Source: Lachnospiraceae bacterium (GTDB lineage: Bacteria > Bacillota > Clostridia > Lachnospirales > Lachnospiraceae). Taken from it: 20,652 nt of DNA. Below are positions 14,614 to 20,652 of the stretch, in pieces. Position 1 is the stretch's first letter; each line of letters opens with the position of its first letter. The stretch covers positions 1 through 20,652 of the forward strand of contig CAAGPW010000266.1 in the NCBI GenBank assembly GCA_900771955.1, in the 5' to 3' direction. Under the pieces are notes generated by a model. It made no database searches, had not been told where the DNA came from, and saw only the letters and a list, made by a program, of their open reading frames with translations. A program made the translations under genes and the position numbers.

Positions 14614-15381
14614 ATGTTAAATCAGTTTTCAAGAACCCAGCTTTTACTGGGCAAGGATAATATGGACCGGCTTTCGGTGGCAAAGGTGGCGATCTTTGGT
14701 ATCGGCGGAGTCGGCGGTTATGTGGCAGAGGCGCTTGCAAGAAGCGGAGTGGGCTCTTTTGTCCTGGTGGACGATGATAAGGTATGCCTTACCAATCTGA
14801 ACCGTCAGATCATTGCGACGCGTAAGACAGTCGGAAAATACAAGGCGGAAGTGATGCGTGACCGTATTCTGGAAATCAATCCGGATGCAAAGGTAGAGGT
14901 AAGAAAATGCTTCTATCTTCCGGAAAATGCGGATGAATTTGACTTTAACGAGTATTCCTATGTTGTGGACGCGGTGGATACTGTGACGGCAAAGCTTGAG
15001 ATCATCATGCGTGCGAAGGAGTGCGGTGTGGCGGTCATCAGCAGCATGGGAGCCGGAAACAAGCTCGATCCGACCAAGTTTCAGGTTGCCGATATCTATA
15101 AGACAAGCATGTGTCCGTTGGCAAAAGTCATGCGCCGTGAATTAAAGAAGCGCGGTGTAAAGAAATTGAAGGTGGTATATTCCACCGAAAAACCGACCAG
15201 ACCGCTCGATGATATGAGTGTGAGCTGTCGGACGAACTGCATCTGTCCTCCGGGAGCGGCGCATAAATGTACCGAGCGCCGGGATATTCCGGGCAGTGTT
15301 GCATTTGTGCCGTCTGTGGCGGGGCTGATCATTGCCGGAGAGGTCGTAAAGGATCTGACCATTCAAAGAAAAGAAGAGTAG
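14614..15381 (+). CDS. tcdA: tRNA threonylcarbamoyladenosine dehydratase TcdA
   Basis: The product is a ThiF/E1-like adenylating enzyme of 255 residues that cyclises t6A37 in tRNA to ct6A using ATP. The nucleotide-binding loop GIGGVGG is at residues 29-35, followed by VLVDDDKVCLTNLNRQ, which is typical of the family. DAVDTVTAK and SSMGAGNKLDPT match TcdA rather than ThiF or MoeB. A cysteine cluster (SCRTNCICPPG) occurs near residue 205, and GSVAFVPSVAGLI closes the fold. The AGGAGA site lies close to the ATG at 14614. Co-transcribed with larE and followed by a terminator at 15403. Confidence 0.91.
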   Translation: MLNQFSRTQLLLGKDNMDRLSVAKVAIFGIGGVGGYVAEALARSGVGSFVLVDDDKVCLTNLNRQIIATRKTVGKYKAEVMRDRILEINPDAKVEVRKCFYLPENADEFDFNEYSYVVDAVDTVTAKLEIIMRAKECGVAVISSMGAGNKLDPTKFQVADIYKTSMCPLAKVMRRELKKRGVKKLKVVYSTEKPTRPLDDMSVSCRTNCICPPGAAHKCTERRDIPGSVAFVPSVAGLIIAGEVVKDLTIQRKEE

Positions 15382-15402
15382 AAAAAAATAACCATGGAAC
15401 AT

Positions 15403-15452
15403 AAAAAAGAGTGTCTGAAACCGGAACAAAGCCGGATTCGGATGCTTTTTTT
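15403..15452 (+). terminator. Rho-independent terminator after tcdA
   Basis: The arms gagtgtctgaaaccgg (from 15409) and ccggattcggatgc (to 15445) pair with three G-U wobbles and one A-A mismatch around the loop aacaaag. They are followed by seven T residues (15446-15452). The A-run at 15403-15408 can pair with the T-tract, so some activity in the other direction is possible. Confidence 0.75.
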
Positions 15453-15493
15453 GTATCAACTACGCTAATCTTAAGGCAGAATACGGCTGAACA

Positions 15494-15610
15494 CGTTTTC
15501 ACGAATTGTCATCTGCTTATCTGATTTTCCAGTAAATTCCTCAAAAAACATAGTAACATACAAGATATAAATGTTGAAAAGCAAAACTTGCTGCAATCGT
15601 TTTCACGAAT
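15494..15610 (+). repeat. Two copies of a 13-base motif upstream of the ABC/sulfatase promoter
   Basis: cgttttcacgaat occurs at 15494-15506 and again at 15598-15610, 104 bases apart (about ten helical turns). The second copy, read with its preceding T, contains tcgt/acga half sites around a four-base centre. It ends six bases before the -35 box. This placement suits a regulator that loops DNA or contacts polymerase. The regulator is not identified. Confidence 0.5.
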
Positions 15611-15615
15611 CGGCT

Positions 15616-15645
15616 TTGAAGAATCGGATCACCTGTGTGTATAAT
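15616..15645 (+). promoter_or_regulatory. Sigma-A promoter of the ABC transporter/sulfatase operon
   Basis: TTGAAG (15616-15621) and a perfect TATAAT (15640-15645) are separated by 18 bases, 45 bases before the first start codon. The expected transcript start is about 15652. Confidence 0.68.
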
Positions 15646-15689
15646 CGTCCCATGAACAGGAGAAAAGACCAGGAACAGGAGGCAAGGTC

Positions 15690-16502
15690 ATGAACGGGAC
15701 AACGAATGAGAAAAGAGAAAACGATAACAGATTTATTATTAATGTAGAACATTTAAGTAAACAGTTTCTCGTGGATAAGCAGCCGATGGAAGTCTTGCAC
15801 GACATCAATCTTAAGGTAGAAAAAGGTGAATTTATCACTATTGTAGGACACAGCGGATGCGGAAAGAGTACATTATTAAAAATCATGTGTGGGCTTGTAG
15901 GTTATGAAACTGGAATCGTAGAGCGGAACGGACATGCAGTAGAAGGCCCTGGTCCAAACTGTGGAATGGTGTTTCAGGATCACAGGCTTCTGCCCTGGCT
16001 TAAGATCAAAGACAACGTAGGATTTGGACTGCGAGGGATTTCAAAAGCGGAAAAAGCTGAGAAGGTCAGAAAGCATCTGGAACTGGTCGGACTGAAAGGA
16101 TTTGAGAACAGCTATCCGAGCCAGTTGTCGGGAGGCATGTCACAGCGGGCTGCGATCGCGCGGGGGCTTGCAAATAATCCGACGATCCTGCTTTTGGATG
16201 AACCGTTTGGTGCGCTGGATGCGTTAACCAGGATACAGATGCAAAAGGAGATACTGAGGATACAAAAAGAACAGGGGACAACAATGGTTATGGTTACGCA
16301 TGATATTGATGAGGCGATATATCTTGGAGATCGTATTGTGGTAATGAGTGCGAGACCCGGTGAGATAAAGGAAATTATCAAAGTGGATAGAGCAGAATCG
16401 AGAAGGCGTGGCAGTGCGGGGTTTGCTGCTTATAAAAAGAAAATTTATGACTATTTCTTCGAAGATTCGGATGAAGAATATGATATTGAATACGTGATAT
16501 AG
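15690..16502 (+). CDS. ABC transporter ATPase, SsuB/TauB-like
   Basis: This 270-residue ATP-binding subunit of a nitrate/sulfonate/taurine-type importer has Walker A GHSGCGKST at residues 53-61 and the Q-loop in VFQDHRLLPWL (Gln96). The signature LSGGMSQR is at 146-153, Walker B ILLLDEP at 166-172 and the switch His204 in VTHDIDEA. The block DHRLLPW and the NCGMVF context are typical of SsuB/TauB/NrtD ATPases. An N-terminal hydrophilic extension of about 17 residues and an acidic C-terminal tail (DSDEEYD) are extra. AGGAGG at 15677-15682 sets the ATG. It is the first gene of a four-gene run with gaps of 13-20 bases. Substrate is inferred from the downstream sulfatase, not from the ATPase itself. 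Confidence 0.9.
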   Translation: MNGTTNEKRENDNRFIINVEHLSKQFLVDKQPMEVLHDINLKVEKGEFITIVGHSGCGKSTLLKIMCGLVGYETGIVERNGHAVEGPGPNCGMVFQDHRLLPWLKIKDNVGFGLRGISKAEKAEKVRKHLELVGLKGFENSYPSQLSGGMSQRAAIARGLANNPTILLLDEPFGALDALTRIQMQKEILRIQKEQGTTMVMVTHDIDEAIYLGDRIVVMSARPGEIKEIIKVDRAESRRRGSAGFAAYKKKIYDYFFEDSDEEYDIEYVI

Positions 16503-16517
16503 GAAAGGAGAAAAAGT

Positions 16518-17291
16518 ATGAAAAATGTATCTGTAAAAAGAACAGTATTCGGACTAATTCTTCCGGCTGTAATCCTGGTGGCATGGTTTTATGTTACAAC
16601 ATTTGGTTCTGTTCCATCCAGTATTCTGCCCGATATACCGAGAGTCGGAAGAACAGTTTTAAGCATGATCGATACCGGACAATTGCAGGAAGATCTGTTT
16701 GTGAGCCTGTCAAGAGTGGTAAAAGGATATTTGGTTTCCGCAGTTCTTGGAATTGTACTCGGTTCTCTGATGGGGATGTTTGAGAATATAAAACTGCTTT
16801 TATTACCGGTTGTTACTGTTATTCGTCAAATCCCGATGATAGCATGGATACCGCTCATTATTTTGTGGTGCGGGATCGGTGAACTTTCGAAAGTGGTAAT
16901 TATTGTATTGGCGGCTTTTTTTCCGATCTTGGTAAATACACAAAACGGGATTGAGAGTACGCCAGATGGTTATATTGAGGTGGCAAAGCTGTATCAGTTA
17001 AATCCATGGAAAACGTTTATTTCGGTGTATTTGCCGCATGCACTGTCCAATATTCTGGTAGGGCTGAAGCTGGGGCTTGGTGTGTCCTGGATGGCAGTGG
17101 TAGCGGCAGAACTTATTGCGGCGACTACCGGTATCGGTTACCGTATGAGCAATGCCAGAAGTATGATGCAGTCGGATGTGGTTATCGTCTGCATGATTGT
17201 AATAGGAATTATTGGCGTTCTGATGGACAAAGGCATAGGAATTGTGTTTGGATTGTTTACACCGTGGAAAAAAGCGGAACAAAAAAAATAA
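16518..17291 (+). CDS. ABC transporter permease, SsuC/TauC-like
   Basis: This integral membrane protein of 257 residues has about six hydrophobic segments (roughly 9-27, 68-88, 92-120, 123-140, 177-203 and 221-248). The cytoplasmic coupling loop is near residues 153-172 (YIEVAKLYQLNPWKTF), the EAA-like motif that contacts the ATPase, followed by the family block LVGLKLGLGVSWMAVVAAELI. This is the binding-protein-dependent permease type of SsuC/TauC/NrtB. The start follows AAAGGAG (16504-16510), 15 bases after the ATPase stop. With the neighbouring ATPase and lipoprotein it forms a complete importer. Confidence 0.9.
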   Translation: MKNVSVKRTVFGLILPAVILVAWFYVTTFGSVPSSILPDIPRVGRTVLSMIDTGQLQEDLFVSLSRVVKGYLVSAVLGIVLGSLMGMFENIKLLLLPVVTVIRQIPMIAWIPLIILWCGIGELSKVVIIVLAAFFPILVNTQNGIESTPDGYIEVAKLYQLNPWKTFISVYLPHALSNILVGLKLGLGVSWMAVVAAELIAATTGIGYRMSNARSMMQSDVVIVCMIVIGIIGVLMDKGIGIVFGLFTPWKKAEQKK

Positions 17292-17311
17292 AAATTTAAG
17301 GAGAGAAGAAA

Positions 17312-18403
17312 ATGAGAAAAAAATCAGTTATTGAACAGGGAAAAAAACTGCTGACAGCAATTTTGGCAGGAACATTAGTTTTGGGGATTACAGGATGCGG
17401 TGCATCAGGGAGTTCGGGTGATAGCAGTGTGCAGGTGCTTTCGGAAGGAACGAAAGAGACGGAGGTATCGGAAAACGAGACAGAGACAGATCACTATAAA
17501 ACAGTACGTATTGTGAGTGCTGGCGCGGATGCGTCTGGAAATATTACGATGGTGGAGAGCTCACAGATTGCGTATAAAGAAAATTACATTGAAGAAGAAC
17601 TGAATAAAATTGGCTATACTGCAGAGTATTTAGGGTTTCAAAATGCGGGTGTAGGAGCAAATGAGGCTTTGGCGGCAAAAGAGGCAGATATTGCATTTTA
17701 TGGTGAATTTCCGGCATTGACTTATATTGCAAGCGGCAATGAAGCAACTATTTTTGGAGTGACATCATCCAGAAATCAGATTGGAGTTTTTGCAGCAGAT
17801 GATATTCAGAGTATATCTGATCTGAAGGGGAAAAAAATCTGCACAATGTTTGGTACGGTTGCATATCAGTATCTGGTTAAAGTATTGGAAGAAAATAATC
17901 TGACAACAGAGGATGTGGAGATTGTAAATTCATCGGATGCGGGAAGTTTGTTTATTAGTGGAGAAGTAGATGCAATTGTAAACAGTCCGCAGGCATACTG
18001 GACACTGGCTGCTCAGGGAGCAGGACATCAGATCTCAGTAAATGGAGATAGTGAAAATCTTTCCACAGCGCAGGTAATTCTGGGGCGAAATGAATATCTG
18101 AAAGAAAATCCGGAGGTGGCAGGAGCAATAACAAAAGCATTAGAAAGAGCAGAAGAATACGCAAAAGAGAATCCGGAGGAAGTGTATCAGGTATTTGCCA
18201 GTGCGTCCAATGGTGCTTTTACAGAAGAAAATTACAAAGATTATTACGGATTTGATACATCATTTTCTTTTTGGAGTCCTTATCTGACCGAAGAAACAGT
18301 TACACATTTGCAGGACACGGCAGATTTTATGTTTGAAAATAAGTATATCCAGTCAGAATTAGTGGTAAAGGATCTGGTAAATACGGAACTTATAGCGAAA
18401 TAG
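17312..18403 (+). CDS. Substrate-binding lipoprotein, SsuA/NMT1-like
   Basis: The product has 363 residues. A signal peptide with a basic N-terminus and hydrophobic core ends in the lipobox ITGC, with lipidated Cys29. A low-complexity Ser/Glu/Thr linker (about 30-62) tethers it outside the membrane. The mature domain begins with KTVRIVSAGADA and has the SsuA-type pattern: a gene-duplication-free periplasmic-binding fold with GVGANEALAAKEADIAFYGE, the DLKGKKICTMFGT loop and VDAIVNSPQA. In these proteins the pocket binds an anionic sulfonate, sulfate ester or related ligand. AAGGAGAG (17298-17305) precedes the ATG, and the sulfatase gene starts 13 bases after the stop. The coding sequence is clearly AT-rich (18 of 60 bases G or C in 17581-17640). 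Confidence 0.88.
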   Translation: MRKKSVIEQGKKLLTAILAGTLVLGITGCGASGSSGDSSVQVLSEGTKETEVSENETETDHYKTVRIVSAGADASGNITMVESSQIAYKENYIEEELNKIGYTAEYLGFQNAGVGANEALAAKEADIAFYGEFPALTYIASGNEATIFGVTSSRNQIGVFAADDIQSISDLKGKKICTMFGTVAYQYLVKVLEENNLTTEDVEIVNSSDAGSLFISGEVDAIVNSPQAYWTLAAQGAGHQISVNGDSENLSTAQVILGRNEYLKENPEVAGAITKALERAEEYAKENPEEVYQVFASASNGAFTEENYKDYYGFDTSFSFWSPYLTEETVTHLQDTADFMFENKYIQSELVVKDLVNTELIAK

Positions 18404-18416
18404 AGGGGGATATAAG

Positions 18417-20652
18417 ATGGCAAAGAAAAGTAAATTTATAGGAACGATCGGGCGGTCTGTGGCGGAGACACAATTCGCTTTTGAGACAAAAGAAAGTCCT
18501 TCGAAGGGAAAACCAAATGTAATCTATATTGTTTTAGATGATACCGGATTCGCGCAGCTTGGATGCTACGGATCTACCATACATACGCCGAATATTGATA
18601 GGCTGGCAAAGGAAGGTCTGCGGTATAATAATTTTCATACTACAGCAATCTGCTCGGCAACAAGAGCAAGTCTTTTAACCGGGGCAAATCATCATTCGGC
18701 AGGCGTCAATACTACAACGGAAGGAAGAACCGGACTGCCCAACGCACAGGGCGGAATCGATCCGCATTTTGCAACACTTGCAGAGATTTTAAAGGAATAC
18801 GACTATCGAACTATGGCAGTTGGAAAATGGCATTTAAGCGGTATGGATGAACGTACGGAAGCAGGACCTTTTCATAACTGGCCGCTTGGCAAGGGATTCG
18901 ATACTTATTACGGATTTCTGGCAGCGGACATGGATCAGTGGAATCCGGTACTGACCAGAGATAATAGTATGGTAGAACAGCCTCGAAAAGCGAGTGAGGG
19001 ATATCATTTGTCTGAGGACATTACAGAAAATGCGATACGCTATATTTATAATCATGAATTTTCATACCCGGAGCAGCCGTTTTTTCTGTATCTTGCATAT
19101 GGCGCAATGCATACACCGCATCATGCGCCCAGAGAATATATTGATAAATACAGAGGAAAATTTGATGCAGGATGGGATAAAATCCGGGAAGAATGGTTTG
19201 AAAATCAGAAAAGACTTGGTATTGTAAATGACAATGCTGAGTTGACAGATCGGAATGAATATGTCGAGGCATGGGATGAACTCAGTGAAAACCAGAAAAA
19301 AGCCTATGCAAGATATATGGAAGTATTTGCAGGCTTTCTGGAGCACACCGATGCGCAGATTGGTGCGTTGATCGATTATCTTGAGGAAGCGGGAATCCTG
19401 GATGATACGATTATTGTTCTGCTCTCAGATAACGGAGCCAGTGCGGAAGGGGGGAGAGATGGACATTTCAACCTGAATACAAGCATGGATATTCGTGAGG
19501 ATTATCCAAGAGATGTGGAACTGGCGTTAGAGCATTATGAGACGATCGGTGACGAATATTCCCAGCCGCATTATCCGAGTGGATGGGCAAATGCAGGAAA
19601 CACTCCGTTTCAATGGTACAAACAGTGGACTTATGAAGGTGGTGTCAAAGATCCGCTGATCATCCGTTATCCGAAGCTGATCAAGGATGCCGGCGGTATC
19701 CGCAGACAGTTTAATCATGTATCAGACATTACACCGACAATACTGGATATTCTGGGATTTGAAAAACCGGAGATTATTAAAGGAGTTCCGCAGAAACCGT
19801 TGGAAGGCATCAGTTTTAAGAATACATTGCTGGATGAACATGCCAAAGGAAAGAAAACGGTACAGTATTTTGAAATGCATGGAAACCGTTCTATCTATAA
19901 AGATGGCTGGAAGGCAGTTGTGAATCATGGATTTAATGCATCCTTCGGGGAAAGCTACGAGGATGATGAATGGGAACTGTATCATGTAGATGCAGACTAT
20001 TCCGAAAAATATAATGTGGCAGATCAGTATCCGGAAAAATTAAAAGAATTGCAGGAAGAATGGCTGATTCAGGCAGGAAAATATAATGTCTATCCAATGC
20101 AGAATACAGGATTGCTTGCAAGTAGGGATCAATTGGCCACGGCACACATCGCGTACCATTTTCCGGCACAGCATCTTGAATTTCATCGTGTGCGTTATCC
20201 ATATGATCTTGTCAGCGAACCGGGAATCGGAAACCGTACGAATACGATAATGGCTGTACTGGACAGAAGGAACGGAACTGAGGAAGGTGTGATTCTGGCA
20301 AAAGGTGACCGATTTGGTGGAATCAGTATATATATCAAAAATAACAGATTAAAATATGTTTATAATTTGGATGCAGATACATATTATACAGCAGAATCAA
20401 AGGAAGAACTGCCGTTTGGGAAAGTGGAAATAAAAGTAAAATTTACAGTGACCGGGAAAGAAAAAGCAACAGTAGAGCTTTTTGTAAATGAAAAAAAGAC
20501 AGGGGAAACCAGGATAGAAAAATTTCATTATACTACCGGAGCAGGTGCACCGACTTCCTTAAAAATTAATAAGCATACCTCTGTTTATGATGCAGATTAC
20601 ACATCGCCTTTTGAGTATAATGGCATCATTGAGAAGGTCGTCATAGATGTGG
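18417..20652 (+). CDS. Arylsulfatase, S1 family (3' end beyond window)
   Basis: The frame is open from the ATG at 18417 (gaggggga site at 18403-18410) to the window edge, 745 codons. The product is a type I sulfatase that hydrolyses sulfate esters using a formylglycine made from Cys79 in CSATRASLLTG. Metal and catalytic motifs are present: VLDDTGF near residue 42, GKWHLSG near 139, HTPHHAP near 231 and LLSDNGAS near 340. A C-terminal beta-sandwich (about 610-745; ILAKGDRFGGISIYI, FEYNGIIEKV) is typical of the large arylsulfatases of about 770-780 residues, so only some 20-40 residues should be missing. The N-terminus (MAKKSKFIGTIGRS) is not a signal peptide, so the enzyme is probably cytoplasmic. 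The gene follows a sulfonate/sulfate-ester-type importer by 13 bases, suggesting intracellular desulfation of imported esters. Confidence 0.92.
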   Translation, partial: MAKKSKFIGTIGRSVAETQFAFETKESPSKGKPNVIYIVLDDTGFAQLGCYGSTIHTPNIDRLAKEGLRYNNFHTTAICSATRASLLTGANHHSAGVNTTTEGRTGLPNAQGGIDPHFATLAEILKEYDYRTMAVGKWHLSGMDERTEAGPFHNWPLGKGFDTYYGFLAADMDQWNPVLTRDNSMVEQPRKASEGYHLSEDITENAIRYIYNHEFSYPEQPFFLYLAYGAMHTPHHAPREYIDKYRGKFDAGWDKIREEWFENQKRLGIVNDNAELTDRNEYVEAWDELSENQKKAYARYMEVFAGFLEHTDAQIGALIDYLEEAGILDDTIIVLLSDNGASAEGGRDGHFNLNTSMDIREDYPRDVELALEHYETIGDEYSQPHYPSGWANAGNTPFQWYKQWTYEGGVKDPLIIRYPKLIKDAGGIRRQFNHVSDITPTILDILGFEKPEIIKGVPQKPLEGISFKNTLLDEHAKGKKTVQYFEMHGNRSIYKDGWKAVVNHGFNASFGESYEDDEWELYHVDADYSEKYNVADQYPEKLKELQEEWLIQAGKYNVYPMQNTGLLASRDQLATAHIAYHFPAQHLEFHRVRYPYDLVSEPGIGNRTNTIMAVLDRRNGTEEGVILAKGDRFGGISIYIKNNRLKYVYNLDADTYYTAESKEELPFGKVEIKVKFTVTGKEKATVELFVNEKKTGETRIEKFHYTTGAGAPTSLKINKHTSVYDADYTSPFEYNGIIEKVVIDV

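Larger units (their letters stand above)
15382..15689. other. 308-base intergenic region between tcdA and the ABC/sulfatase operon
   Basis: It holds the tcdA terminator (15403-15452), an AT-rich upstream region with a duplicated 13-base motif (15494-15506 and 15598-15610), a good sigma-A promoter (15616-15645) and a short leader with an AGGAGG site (15677-15682). No open frame with a credible start or family match was seen on either strand. Confidence 0.7.

Overview
The window looks like chromosomal DNA from an anaerobic, spore-forming Clostridia, most likely a Lachnospiraceae-type gut bacterium. This rests on the gene repertoire (YesM-type sensor kinase, intracellular GH31/GH3/GH29 enzymes, a CotF-like spore coat protein, a DUF4867-type protein, LarE next to TcdA), strong AGGAGG-type ribosome binding sites, and moderate GC with AT-rich intergenic DNA. 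The genus cannot be fixed from the sequence.

Region 1 (1-889): the 5' part of a minus-strand membrane sensor histidine kinase gene runs off the left edge. It is separated by an AT-rich divergent intergenic region from a long plus-strand operon.

Region 2 (890-11158) is a seven-gene catabolic operon with gaps of 13-39 bases: GH31 alpha-xylosidase, GH3 beta-glucosidase/xylosidase, xylulokinase, a DUF4867-type protein, an L-fucose/L-arabinose-isomerase-family protein, a TalC-type transaldolase and a GH29 alpha-L-fucosidase. None of the glycosidases has a signal peptide, so imported oligosaccharides are probably dismantled in the cytoplasm. The enzyme set fits (fucosylated) xyloglucan oligosaccharides: fucose and xylose side groups are removed, the glucan backbone is cut, and xylose passes through xylulose and xylulose-5-phosphate into the pentose phosphate pathway. 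No classical XylA is present. The isomerase-family protein is the obvious candidate for that step, possibly helped by the DUF4867 protein.

Region 3 (11159-13764): a spore-coat/ferritin-like gene ends in a strong terminator. Directly after it lies the intact C-terminal third of a phosphoketolase gene whose first two thirds are missing. A convergent AraC-family regulator follows.

Region 4 (13765-15452): a two-gene unit for LarE (sacrificial sulfur transferase) and TcdA (t6A-modifying, ThiF/E1-like), closed by a terminator.

Region 5 (15453-20652): an operon with a good sigma-A promoter and a repeated 13-base upstream motif. It encodes an SsuABC/TauABC-like importer (ATPase, permease, lipoprotein) followed by a large arylsulfatase without a signal peptide that runs off the right edge. 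The arrangement resembles the sulfate-ester (ats) systems of pseudomonads: an ester is imported whole and desulfated inside the cell. Parts of this region are visibly more AT-rich than the sugar operon.

Most notable points: the xylose pathway lacking XylA, the beheaded phosphoketolase whose only apparent start lies inside a terminator hairpin, the ats-like importer/sulfatase operon with a C-x-A-x-R sulfatase, and several uncharacterised regulatory repeats. No tRNA, rRNA, CRISPR array, transposase or prophage gene was seen.
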